The position numbers and the translations under genes are program-made. A DNA stretch of 64,000 bases from Notamacropus eugenii (taxonomy: Eukaryota; Chordata; Mammalia; Diprotodontia; Macropodidae): contig NC_092879.1 of NCBI RefSeq assembly GCF_028372415.1, forward strand, positions 92,039,741-92,103,740, given 5' to 3'. Every line of letters starts with the position of its first letter. The first letter of the stretch is position 1. Below, one piece after another: positions 47,061-57,960 of the stretch. The notes below the pieces were generated by a model that did no database searches, was not told the origin of the DNA, and worked only from the letters and a program-made list of their open reading frames with translations.

Positions 47061-47639
47061 GACAGCTCTCTGGCCTCCAGGAAGCCTAGTTCACAATAGA
47101 GAAACCAGCCCAAATCAATTACTCTTGGTCTTTCAACTACAACCCAAATTCAGGCCAGTGTTCTTCATTGGGAATGCATTTTTAACTGCCTTATATGTCT
47201 TACTAAAAACCATATCTCAGCATCTCCCCTCTCAATAATCCACTCCTCAAAAATACTCTGTTCTCCCAGTTTCCAGCTTTATTGTATTTGCTCCACATTC
47301 AATTCATCAAAACACTCTTCCTTCACCATTAGGTTCTAGCTAGATTTGGAGACCTGACACTACAGGGCCCAACATCATTCCCTGACAGGATGAGTGGAGC
47401 TCAGAAAAGTTAACACCGAGAATGGAAAGTTGACAAATTCCATTCTAGACTGGATGATCTCTGAACCTTGGGTTTGGCAGCTCCAAATGGTGAGAAGGAT
47501 GCATGTTTCTCTAAATATAAGATGTTGGCATTGTGCTCTCAAAACATACTATGTAGGGTTATTATTAATTTACATTAATTTACAATTATTAATTTAAAAA
47601 AAATAATGCTCTATAGCCCTAGAGGTTTCATATACTCTT

Positions 47640-47765
47640 AATTCCCCTTTGCAATCTTTTTTTTTATTTGCTTCTATCAGTTACTGAACAGCAAGTAATC
47701 CAGCTCATTATTAAAACTCCAGATAAAATAATCAGCTTTGGTAAAATGCAAACAGCTCTGAAATG
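47640..47765. other. Unique AT-rich block, candidate conserved non-coding DNA
   Basis: CAGTTACTGAACAGCAAGTAA, CCAGCTCATTATTAAAACTC and AATAATCAGCTTTGGTAAAA occur in non-repeat DNA. Confidence 0.25.
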
Positions 47766-48439
47766 AGGAGTCAGGGAGCACCATTTACTCATAAATTAGG
47801 ACAAGGCATCACCCCTGATCTCCCCTAATGGTGCTAGATCAGGGGGTGCATGGAAAGGACATAGAGAAGAAGGAGAGATGCAGTCGTATATTTTCAAATC
47901 TCCTGGCTTTTGAAGCGTTCACCAATGTTATTAATCACACACACGCACACATTATACACACTCCTACACACACATCTACATGGAATTTCAATGCTGACAT
48001 CTTTCCTGCGTAAGATGCTTATAGGAAACTAACCAACAAGGACATTGACAAATGCTTTCATTCCCATGGGAAGTCTCTTCTAGAGTTTATGCAAAATGAA
48101 AAATTTACATTTTTAACTCAGTGTTGTCCATTTCAATATGGGAGGTCAGCAATATTTCAACAAAGAAATCACTCCAGAGGGATGATTATGCTGAGATGAT
48201 GGGGGTGGCATGGGGAAGAACTGTGTGGAATCAGGCTAATTCCATACACAATGGCTAACATCTCAACAGGGTCTTGGAATTCTTTTTTCTGTTTAAATTT
48301 TTTTTGGGGGGATGGTTGGGCATTTGAGTCTTGACATCATATTTCACCCATGTAGGGTACTCCCAGGTCTGGGAACTCCACTGATACAAATTAGCTATTT
48401 GCCTATAACTTAGTCTTAGAGAACAGCCTGGGAGCATCC

Positions 48440-48540
48440 GAGAAGTTAAGTGACTTAGCCATGGTCACTGTACCTACCTCAGAGGCAGGACCTCTGTCTT
48501 CCTGATTCTAAGGCCAGCCCTCTAGTCATCGGGCCATATA
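48440..48540 (-). repeat. MIR fragment, antisense
   Basis: GTTAAGTGACTTAGCCATGG and CTGTCTTCCTGATTCTAAGG are MIR-like. Confidence 0.6.
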
Positions 48541-49388
48541 CACAACAGGTACTTGGTGAGGATCAGTTATTTCCTTTGCAGTTAAGTTAGGATTCCATGT
48601 ACAAACCTGCCAGTTGTTCACACATGCCTAGGAACATGAATATGACTGACTTAAAGATGGTGGCTACAATTAAGGACCCTTCTGGTGTGTGTGTACCATC
48701 CCGGAAGTCAGTGTCACTCATGGAGTGAGTGACCTGAATGATGGGACCACACAGAAAGGCCAGGGCTTGGTTGCTCAGACAGTGGATGGGCCTTCTAGCC
48801 CCTACCTTGGAGGCCACTATTGGGAGCCTTCCAGTTCTGGGGCCTCCTTCTAGTTTTTTTTTTCCCCCAGAATGTGTGACAAGTATCATCCTTAGGGAAT
48901 GCTTGAGGAAAAGGAGAGATTCAATTGCACAGCTATAGACAGTCTATACCTGCTTGCCTCCATCCCATTCCTACTTTTGGGAACTAATGCTTAAAATCTC
49001 GTATAAAAATCCTACTGTTCCCTCAGATTCCCAAAGGCTAGGGGGTATTGGCTTAATTACAAACACACAAGCAAAGGCCCAACTGGGAGGAAATTGCTGC
49101 TGATTGGAAGCTGCCAGTTTCATCTTACGAGCACTGGCCCTCCCTCATCCTTCACAGAAATATCATTGGGCCACCAGCCAAAGCCTGGGGAAGCAAACTT
49201 CGTCTTGGTGACAGGGAACCTCCAGTGTCAGACACAGTCAGCCTGACTAATAAGGCCTGGAGAGGGACTGTCAACATCTACAGTCTTCCTGGCTGGGCCA
49301 CCCAGCAAATATGGAGCCCCATGGTCTGAGCCCAGCCATCTCCAGATCCCAATCAGCTATCGATAGCTGAAGCCTAAGTGATTAGGTG

Positions 49389-49515
49389 CAGGGGTGAGGA
49401 ATCTGCAATGGCCTCAAGGCCACTAAGTCCTCAAGTGTGGCTCTTTGACTGAATCCAAATTTTGCAGAACAAATTCTTTTATTAAGGGGGTTCCCCAACA
49501 GGTTCCCCACCTCTG
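49389..49515. mobile_element. Complete 127-bp nonautonomous hAT-like MITE
   Basis: The ends CAGGGGTGAGGAA and TTCCCCACCTCTG are inverted repeats with two mismatches in 13. The flanks GATTAGGTG (49380-49388) and GATTAGGGG (49516-49524) look like a target-site duplication, which is 8 bp in hAT elements. The interior has GTGTGGCTCTTTGACTGAAT and TTTTGCAGAACAAATTC, shared with 3646-3732. It has no coding capacity. Confidence 0.82.
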
Positions 49516-50807
49516 GATTAGGGGTTAAGCTTTGAACCAAGTGACCTTCCAGGGTTATTGTGGATGTTCAACAGCATTTGGGCCCAACAAGTCAGATGAA
49601 CAAAGCAAATACAACTGGAATGCTCCCTGCCTTCTTGATGATGACTCCATTTTGTACAGTGCAAAGGGGCATCCCAACCACACGCTTTAGGTGGACAGGG
49701 TGCGTTGCGGCACAGGATGCTTGCTGTTTCTGCTATTTTTCTTCTGTCAGAAGATGGCGGAAGACTGAGGAGCAGCTGGCCAGTGTGGCAGCCTTCTGCA
49801 AAGCCCCCTCAACCCAAGTATCTTAAGGCTCCTGGAGTTCACAAACAAAATGGGGCTATGTCATACAATAAACCCTAGGATTTCCCTCACTAATCTCTTG
49901 CCTTACTGAGAATTCATTGTTGCCAGTGGGATGACTGATAAAGGTTTTCTTCTCCACTCTTCTTGGAAATCCTTTTTTGTAAATGCCTTCAAACAGAATG
50001 CTTGACCAAAGGTCTGGTGTCTCTCCTCAAGCCAGCCTACAAAATGACCTTCTGCTTCAATGATACTGCCCCACCACCTTCCAGGGAACTTGCTTAGGAA
50101 TATGATTTTTCCATCAGCTTCCAGTCTCACTAATAGAATTCATCAGTCCCTAAAATCAATAGCATTATACTTCCCACCCTCCTCCCCTCAAAACCCAAAT
50201 CCAAACCAAAAGCCTTTTGAGTACGCTCTCTTGTCCAGGGATGACTATTTCAAAGCCTTTAACTGCCTCTCCACTGAACAGCACATGATTTATACTTAAT
50301 CTAGATTTCATTGATGGTGGACACGAGCTCTATAGAGGTTCAATAAAATTACCAGGTCCAAGAAGGGAGTGACTAGAGAAGGTCCAGATGCAAACTTTAC
50401 AACACGCATCCACAAACCAAAGGGGAAACTGTCGTCATCTGATTGCTCAACCATCCAGCCTAAGAGTCCTACAGAGAGACTGAAGGCAGCGCTCTGGGCC
50501 ACATGGGCAGCATGAGTCACAGACTGAGCCTGAAAGCAGCAGCCCTTCCTGTGTCTAGCTACTACACTATGCTGCCTTCCACAGGGCAGCAACAGGAGGT
50601 GAAGAGCTTGGGGTTGCAGAGCAGATCCTCCCAAAGGGCAGGTTTGTTGGCAGCAAAGCAAAACCCTGCTCTCGTTCATCATTTTCAGCCCACTGCTGTC
50701 CTAGGGTTCGGACACCACAGCTCACGTCTTCAATGCCTTCACTCTTTTCTATCTTCTTGACTTTGGATGCCCATTGCTTTTTGCTTGCTTATTTCCATTG
50801 CAATTCA

Positions 50808-51345
50808 ATTTGACGAGCATTTCTTAAACAACTCAGATATGTTAGGTACCATGCTATTAACTGCTGGGAATACAGACATGAGGGCTTACACCCTGCTGAG
50901 GTCCAGAAATATATGTTCACTGCTGAGTAACTAGAAATTTATATCTAATATATATGTGCAGATAGATATATACGTATCTGTACATATGGATCCACATGTA
51001 TATATATACCATATGTATAAGGATTTGGGATGGCACTTACAACTCGGGTTGGGGGGCTCATATAGGAGATGACATGTGAGCCAAGTCATAAAGGGAACCA
51101 GAGATACCAAGAAGCCAAGGTAAGGAGGGACTGCAATCCAGGCATAGGACACAACCTGGGCAAAGGCATAGAACTGGAAACTGTGTAGAGAATAAAGTAG
51201 GCTCATTTGACTGGAACATTGAGCATATGAGTGAAAGCTGGAGACAGACTAGGTATAGGCTGTATTAGATTTGGGAGGCAATAAGGAGTCACTACAATTC
51301 GTTGAGCAGGAGAGTAACATCTAATGGAATCCAATGCAAGAAACA
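50808..51345 (+). repeat. Long marsupial interspersed repeat, diverged
   Basis: CAATTTGACGAGCATTTCTT and GGTACCATGCTATTAACTGC are the start block. GCAATCCAGGCATAGGACAC, ACCTGGGCAAAGGCATAGAA and GAGGCAATAAGGAGTCACTA are the later blocks. An AT-rich insertion with several ATATGTATA palindromes lies at 50935-51020. Confidence 0.7.
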
Positions 51346-51432
51346 GTTATTGACACTTTTACAGGTGCTAGGGTCACAAAGGCAACAGGAAAGATAGGCC
51401 CTGTCCTCAAGGTACTAATATTCCACTAGGAT
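51346..51432 (+). repeat. Second start-block fragment of the long repeat
   Basis: ACAGGTGCTAGGGTCACAAAG and CCCTGTCCTCAAGGTACTAA match the start block seen at 5090-5165, directly after the previous copy. Confidence 0.55.
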
Positions 51433-52894
51433 AATCTGAGAGAGAGTGACTGGGAGAAGGAGAAAAGGATTCCCATAGGGGATGGCCTGTGCAGGGATTC
51501 TGCGTCCTCCTGTCCTGATCTCTCCCGATGTGGCAGAGTTGACGACCCTCTTTCACATTTCTCCTGCTTTCTGCTGCCAAGGGGTGGGGCCTTGAACAGC
51601 CATGTAACTGAGACCATCTGGCCCTATCCTCATTCTTGACTGTGCAAGATGAGCAAGCTGACCCTGCAGGGTGTGGCCCAGAGGGAACATCTGGTTCCAG
51701 ACCAGACCTAGTCTGCCCTTCCCAAATCATAGACAGTGGAGCTCTTGGGTCATGCTTACACAGCTGGAGTGGTCCTGGTCTTGAATGACCAATACTTTAT
51801 GCCGGGTTCCTTCTCATTCTCCCATTTCCTTAGATGCTAATGAAGAACAGAAAGGTCAAGGGACATGCCCTGGGAAGGAGAAGAAGTAAGCTCCCTATAC
51901 AGCAGAGAAGTACAGCATAGAATGCCAATGCCATCTTCACGAGACTTGGCAGAGAGATCCCAGAAATACAGTTGGAAAACCCCAAAAGACAGAACCAGCC
52001 CTACCCCAACAGAAACAATTTGTCACTGCACCATTAACTTCCAAAGCTTTTGTCACACAATAAGATCATTCCTGTTGCCTCCACCTTGGCCTTGGCCTCT
52101 GGAAAATTCCAGGTTCCACAGTCCGGAGACCCGGCCAACTTCGCCCACCCTCTCTCCCTCCCTGCACATGGCTGTTGTTTTCTCCCCCTGTCCACCAGCA
52201 CTCCCAAGGGGCTCCATAGGCCTCTCAAGTTTCTCAAATGCAGAGCAAGAAGAAAGGACAGAGAGGCAGCCCCTGGCACTTGGCACACGGCCCTGCTGAG
52301 CCCCTCCAGCCAGAGAGCCTGGTGAGGGAGGTTTGAAACCTTGCTAATTACTTGGGCAAGGAAAGGCGAAACGAAAATGTCTTTGGTGCATTGTTGTATC
52401 CAGAGGAAAGCTTTACAACTGAGAGAAAGCAGCTCAAATCTACTGGAGCAACTCAAGACTTAATCTGATCCTTGCCAAAGGGAGCCTTTACTTCTCTGGA
52501 CTGAGGATGAAGCACACAAAGGCACCAGTCATCACTCCCTGGGAGAGAGTCAGGGTTGGCGATAGCATGGGCACAATAGGCAGGTGCCTGCCTCCCCCAA
52601 AGGCCTGTCACAATACCCACTGGTAGAGCCTCTTTTGGGTTAGAACATGGAAGCCAGGGACCTCTCATTCAAATACAAAGGATCTCTGAGGAAGAGGGCT
52701 TAAGTCATTCTCAGTCATTAATATCTCCGCATGAATTAGTTCAGTGCCTTAGCAACAGAGGCAAGGAGAGATGAAGCAGGAAGGTCAGCTGTTCTGGCTG
52801 AAAGGACCAGGAAAGGTTGGGAAGTGGGGCCCGGTGGGAGGTGCAGTTGGAGGCCCAGGCATCAGATCTGAACACCCAGGTGATGATGGGCAGC

Positions 52895-52990
52895 CCGAGG
52901 CGCCTCTCTGCAGCTTACTTTGCTCATTTGCAAAATGCAGAGATTGAATTCAGTGTCATCTGAGATCTTGTCCAGCTCCAAATCTCAGAT
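52895..52990 (+). repeat. MIR 3' fragment, sense
   Basis: TTTGCTCATTTGCAAAATGCA and GAGATCTTGTCCAGCTCCAA. Confidence 0.6.
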
Positions 52991-53289
52991 CTTATTTTTA
53001 ACATCCCAAAGAGGACCTGAGTGGAGTTGGTCCTCCTGACTAACTCAAATGCCCGCCTCTCTGGTCAGCAGTTCTTATTCCCTCCCGGACTCCCTGTCCT
53101 CCCTTCCTTTCCTCACCCAGGTCTTCTGGTCTGGCTGCTCAGTGGGCCCCAGGCCCCCATACCCTGGCTAATGTCTCTCTTATGCTGACCAGGCCATTTC
53201 TGGAGGCTCAGAAATGATCAACTGAGGACTAGTGAGAGCAGAAAAAGAGACCTGGCCTGAAGGCAAGAAGAGCCACTGACAAACTGTGA

Positions 53290-53395
53290 TCCCTTCACTG
53301 GCTCTCAGTTTCCTCTTCTGTGAAGTGAGAAGGCTGCCCTAGATCAAAGGCTTCTCTTCCAGGTCTCAATCTAGGACCTAGGGGTAGCACAGCAG
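53290..53395 (+). repeat. MIR 3' fragment, sense
   Basis: GGCTCTCAGTTTCCTCTTCTG, then GAAGTGAGAAGGCTGCCCTA and CAGGTCTCAATCTAGGACC. Confidence 0.65.
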
Positions 53396-53584
53396 AGGGT
53401 TCTCTGGACCCCTGAGACAAGAGTGGGGAGGTGCCCGTGAGGGCAGAGAGCACTCAGCCAGAGGGATCAACTTCTGCATCTTGCCTAGGGCTGAGCTACC
53501 TGATGGTTCCCCATCCTCTACTGGAGGTGAGAAAGGCCCTTGCCCTCACAATCCCACTTCCTACTCTGTGCTCTTTTCTGGATG

Positions 53585-53700
53585 AAAATGCAGAAATCAT
53601 TAGATGTTAAAAGAAAATTAGGCCTTAGCAAAGCAAAATTGACAAACTGTTTATTATGTTAAGTATGATTAATTAAACTGAATGAGGCACTGTGGTTGGG
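53585..53700. other. Unique AT-rich block, candidate conserved non-coding DNA
   Basis: AATCATTAGATGTTAAAAGA, GACAAACTGTTTATTATGTT and GATTAATTAAACTGAATGAG lie in non-repeat DNA. The TTAATTAA core is a homeodomain-type palindrome. Conservation is untested. Confidence 0.28.
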
Positions 53701-54604
53701 GGTAGGGGCTGGTCCGAGGAAGTCAAAAGGATGATGATGGTCCTCCATGCCAACCAGCTACCTCCCGAGCCTTTCCCAGGGAATTTAGGAGGGAACTCAC
53801 CATTGGAAACCCCTTCAGCTGATGAGCCAGGAGCCCGGGGTGATTAAGCCAAAGAGAAAAGCTGGTTGGAGTATTAGAATACAGGCAAGGGAAGACAAAA
53901 GGAAATACGGACAATTAACGCTGTGGGGGGCAAGATGATGATAATGATAAAGGGCAGTGGGGCAGATAAAGTCAGAGCACACAAGAAGCAAGCCAGTTAA
54001 TTCTTTAAGCACAGGTACACCAAAGGAAAAGAGACAGACACAGGTGATCCGGCTTCTGAGAGACTGGAGAGAAAAAGCATGCCAAATGAACTTAGTATTG
54101 CTGAGGGACAAAATAAATTCCAACTTCTCTTCTCCTGTAGTTCCCCATCCCAGCTTCATCACTGAGGCTGAGCTGGCCTGGCTTCAAAGAAGGCGACCGG
54201 AGTTTGAGCTTTTTTAAACAAGGCTTTCCGATAGGAACGCTAGAGATAACGACAACTAGAACTCTTCCAGACTGATCCAGGGCCCAGTTTGGGTAAATTC
54301 AACCTCCAAAGGAAAGGAGAGCTGGCAGGCCTGGACTGGAGGCTGGCTAAGAAAGGAGGAGCAGAGCTGTGAGGAAGGAACAAAAGCAGCCCCCCAAACA
54401 TGTGGGAGTGGAAGACCCAATGGTTATCATTTGAGGTGAAGGCTCTCATCACAGTCCTAGAAGCAAAGGAAGGACAAAAGGATGAGTGGGAAATGGAACT
54501 GGGTCAAAGTGAGAGCCATATGAAAACCAAGGGGAGCGAGTCAGACAAAAGCCTCAATTTAATAAGCTATGTTGGGTGGGATCAGGAGGCTCAAAGGACA
54601 ATAG

Positions 54605-54782
54605 ACTGAGAGCTGAAAGACACCTAGAAGTCATCTCATCTCATCCCCCTCATTTTACACATAAGGAAACCCATTTGCACAAGGTTATCCAGGTAATAAG
54701 AGGCAACATCAGGATTCGAATCTAGATCCTATAATTGTGAGTCCATAGCTCTATCCATTGGGCCACTCATGCTGCCTCCTGA
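54605..54782 (-). repeat. MIR SINE, antisense
   Basis: CCTCATTTTACACATAAGGAA, AGGATTCGAATCTAGATCCT and CTATCCATTGGGCCACTCATG cover both the core and the tRNA-like head. Confidence 0.82.
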
Positions 54783-54954
54783 GGAAGAAGGTAAAGAGGG
54801 ATTGCCAAACTCAGACTGACGCTCGAATTTCTTCCCACTTTTCTTTTCACACATTTCCTATTGTGTGAAGGATATTTTCCATACCTGAAGCTCCTGGTGG
54901 TGGTCCGTGAGCCAGGTTGCCACTGTGCCTCCTCTTTAGCGGAGGTGGTGAAGT

Positions 54955-55145
54955 GTTAGTTCACAGATTTAGAGCTAGAAAGAACTCTAAAGGTCACCTA
55001 AACTAAAGTTCCTCATTTTGCAGAGAAGGAACCTGAGGCCCAGAGAGCTTCAGTGACTTGTCCAAAGTCATACAGTCATGAGCAGGGTTCAAAGTCAAGT
55101 CCTCTGCCTCCCAATCCAGTGCCCTTCTTCAAACCCAGCCAGAAT
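54955..55145 (-). repeat. MIR SINE, antisense
   Basis: AACCTGAGGCCCAGAGAGCT, AGTGACTTGTCCAAAGTCAT and AATCCAGTGCCCTTCTTC are in order. Confidence 0.8.
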
Positions 55146-55194
55146 CTAATCCCTTTCCAAGGCAACCCTTGACCGTGTGAATTTCCTAGACCCA

Positions 55195-55325
55195 AGGAAC
55201 ACTAGAGCTAGAAGACTTCCTTAGAGATCATTAGGCCACACTGCTCATTTTTAGAGGGTGAGCCAGCAGCACTGAAAAGCACCAAGTCTCACAGCTAGCA
55301 CTAGAGTCTTGATTTCCTGGCTCCT
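55195..55325 (-). repeat. MIR fragment, antisense
   Basis: GAACACTAGAGCTAGAAGAC, TGCTCATTTTTAGAGGGTGAG and TCTCACAGCTAGCACTAGAG are decayed MIR next to the preceding copy. Confidence 0.6.
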
Positions 55326-56376
55326 TGATGGGAAAGGGTTCTTTCTGCTCTACTACAAAAAGCCAAACAACCCCCAACAAAGGCAAAGCACTCAGTGAAT
55401 GGAGAGTAGTTTCTCTAAGTGATGGGAGCTCAGTAGCTGGAAGGCCTAAGGGGAATACTTCAAGGATCTATGATTTCATTGGTACTTCGCAGGACCTACC
55501 AGGGCTTCTGCTGATTCTAAGCCCTCAAGGGCAGGCCACAAGGAGGCCTCCAAGGAAGTAGGTGGTGAAAGGGTGATAACAGGTTAACTGGAAGGAAGAC
55601 AGTGTCACCACCATTTTGGTAGGCCCTAGGTAAGAATAAAAAATAACTCCCAGGTTCCCACTGCACGCTGAGAAACAGAACCAAACCAGTTGGGGTCCAA
55701 TCAGACCTTGCATGCCTGGCTTCACAAGAATGGGGCCCTGACCAACCCCAACCACGCAGCTCCATTTTAGAAACAGTGACCAAGTGGATGCAGTAGAAGC
55801 CAGAAGAAAATTGAGAAGGAAGCAAAGACCTGAAACTGAAGACTTGAATTCCCTCCGGGCCCTTTGTGAGAGGAAACACCAGCAGCAGGAGCAAGGTTAG
55901 ACAGGAGCATGCACGAGAAGAGTCAAGCTGTGATTCAATTGAAGTCCCCTGGTCAACAGAATTGTGAGAGACACAGAGGACTCAGCAGGGGATCACTGGG
56001 AGTGCAAAGCCAAGCCAAGTGCAAGGCTGCTATATCGGGCTGCTTGAGCTGTAGGCACACCTGGGTACTATCACTCAGTCCCCTTGGGCTAATTATGTGC
56101 TCCAGCAATTTGCCTCCTCCTGGCTAGTGAGTCTCAGGCTTGCTGACGTTTCTGAACTCAATGCAGGGCCTCTATGCAGGGATCTCACTTTTTCCGCACT
56201 TGGAGGATGGCTCTTACTTAGAGAACCCCCTCAGCTTGAACTCTCCAATCCAATGTTTTTCTGACCATGAGAAAGGTCCCTTTAACCATATCCCTGAAGC
56301 AGCCCTGATGCCAAGCTGAAATTGATTCATTACTTGGAAGACAGAGTTGAGTTGCGGGGCTCTTTACATTCAGCAT

Positions 56377-56415
56377 GGAGGAGGGAGGAGGGAGGAGGGA
56401 GGAGGGAGGAGGAGA
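56377..56415 (+). repeat. (GGAGGGA)n G-rich minisatellite
   Basis: Four GGG runs are spaced by AGGA, with GGAGGAG flanks, on the plus strand. This fits the G3+N1-7 four-tract pattern for a G-quadruplex. Confidence 0.9.
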
Positions 56416-56844
56416 AGGGCACTGGCCTTGCAAACAAAAGGCTTCAATAAATTAACCACTAGTGACTATGGGCCCTCCTTCCACACATGTACCTTGTAAC
56501 TCTAGGACTTAGTAGTAACCCTTAAAAAATTCTTGGTTAACGTCTAGAATCAATTGAAGCTGCATTGTCAGAAAGATGCCCATTCCCCCAGAAAGCATCT
56601 CTCTCCTATATGAAATCTACATAGAAAATGGAAGCAAGCTCCCAGGAATGGGGCTTATTGAGCATACACCAAGAGAAACTAAATGGAAAGCTTATCAAGT
56701 AAATATCTCTGAGTTACAGGAAGGGTCAAGCATACGTTACAATGAACATTGAAGAAAGACCACAGAAAGAATAAGCCAGGGCCAACCTTGGCTGAAAGAG
56801 GGACTGGCCATGGGGGACACCAGTGAGGGAGCTATCAGGGCCTC

Positions 56845-56985
56845 CTTCAATTCAATTTGGTCCAACAAGCAATTGGTAAGTTCCTACCAGGTACAAGGCA
56901 CTGGCCATACAAAGACTTATGGGGAAAAAAATCCTTACCTTCAAGGAACTGCCATTCTACTAGGAAAGATTAAGCACTTACTCCA
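56845..56985 (+). repeat. Start block of the long marsupial repeat
   Basis: CAATTCAATTTGGTCCAACA, AGCAATTGGTAAGTTCCTAC and TTACCTTCAAGGAACTGCCA are a diverged copy. Confidence 0.65.
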
Positions 56986-57639
56986 TGCAAGTAGGAGAGG
57001 GCAAGTCATCAGAAAGGGGTAGGGCTGCCAAAGTATCCAAAAGGGGGCTGAGTTGCTGGTAATCATCAGTTCAAGAGTCAGGGGCTGAACTAAGCCCCTG
57101 CCTGTGCGCTCCCAGGTATTTTATGAGTTCTTTTGGAGGTGGAATGACTCCTTCGCCGAGTGGGGTGGGGGGATAGCAATCACCAGGGGATAGTTGGTGT
57201 GCCATCCTGAGGCAATGGATGGTCTTTCTGGGCCCTTTCTAGCTTGACAATTCTAAAATTCGAACCCTGTCAAAGTCTCCTTCCTTAGCAGGCCCTGGCA
57301 TCAGTTTTTAATTACTCAGTGTGTTTCTCTTGATTTGATGAGACACCTGCTTCTACAGTTTGATTCCCACCCCCATATCTTTCTGCAGCGTGATCCTTGA
57401 GCAGTTTCCAAGAAAGTAACGCCAAAGGAAAGAAATGCACTTGCAAGAGCCATCTCCACCCTCCACCCTCACAAGTAGAGAACCTTCCTTTTCTCTCCAT
57501 AAACCATCTGTTCCTTAATCCCATTGGCAGGAGAAGGAATCCCCAGGAATCTGGAATCCTTGATACCTGAAAGTGGCTACATGTAGGGGAGCAGATATGC
57601 CAAGAACTTGCACTTGGGTCTCCCAGAAGCCAGTTAGCC

Positions 57640-57960
57640 TAAGCCTTCCTCTACAGAGGGCCAAAGTGAAAGCCAGAGAAGGCAAGGACTGGCCCAAGAC
57701 TACACAATAGGTTTTCCAATTTAGGGTACTGGCCATCATGCCACATTGATGGGGAAAGGTCTCCAGGAGCTTAGAAGCCAACAAGGGTGGAAAGAGCTCT
57801 AGATCTGCAGGAGAAGTGAGTTCAAATCCTGGCTCTCCCACTCACTACCCGGAGATCTTGGAGAAAGGTACTTCCCTCTCTGGGCCTCAGTTTCCTCCTC
57901 TGTAAAAAGAGGTGGTTGAGTTCAACAGCCACCAAGGCCCCTTGGAGCTCTAAGCTTACC
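57640..57960. repeat. Adjacent MIRs in opposite orientation
   Basis: The left piece (57650-57740) is antisense, with AAGGACTGGCCCAAGACTAC. The right piece (57790-57960) is sense, with GTGAGTTCAAATCCTGGCTC, GGGCCTCAGTTTCCTCCTCT and CCACCAAGGCCCCTTGGAGC. Confidence 0.78.
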
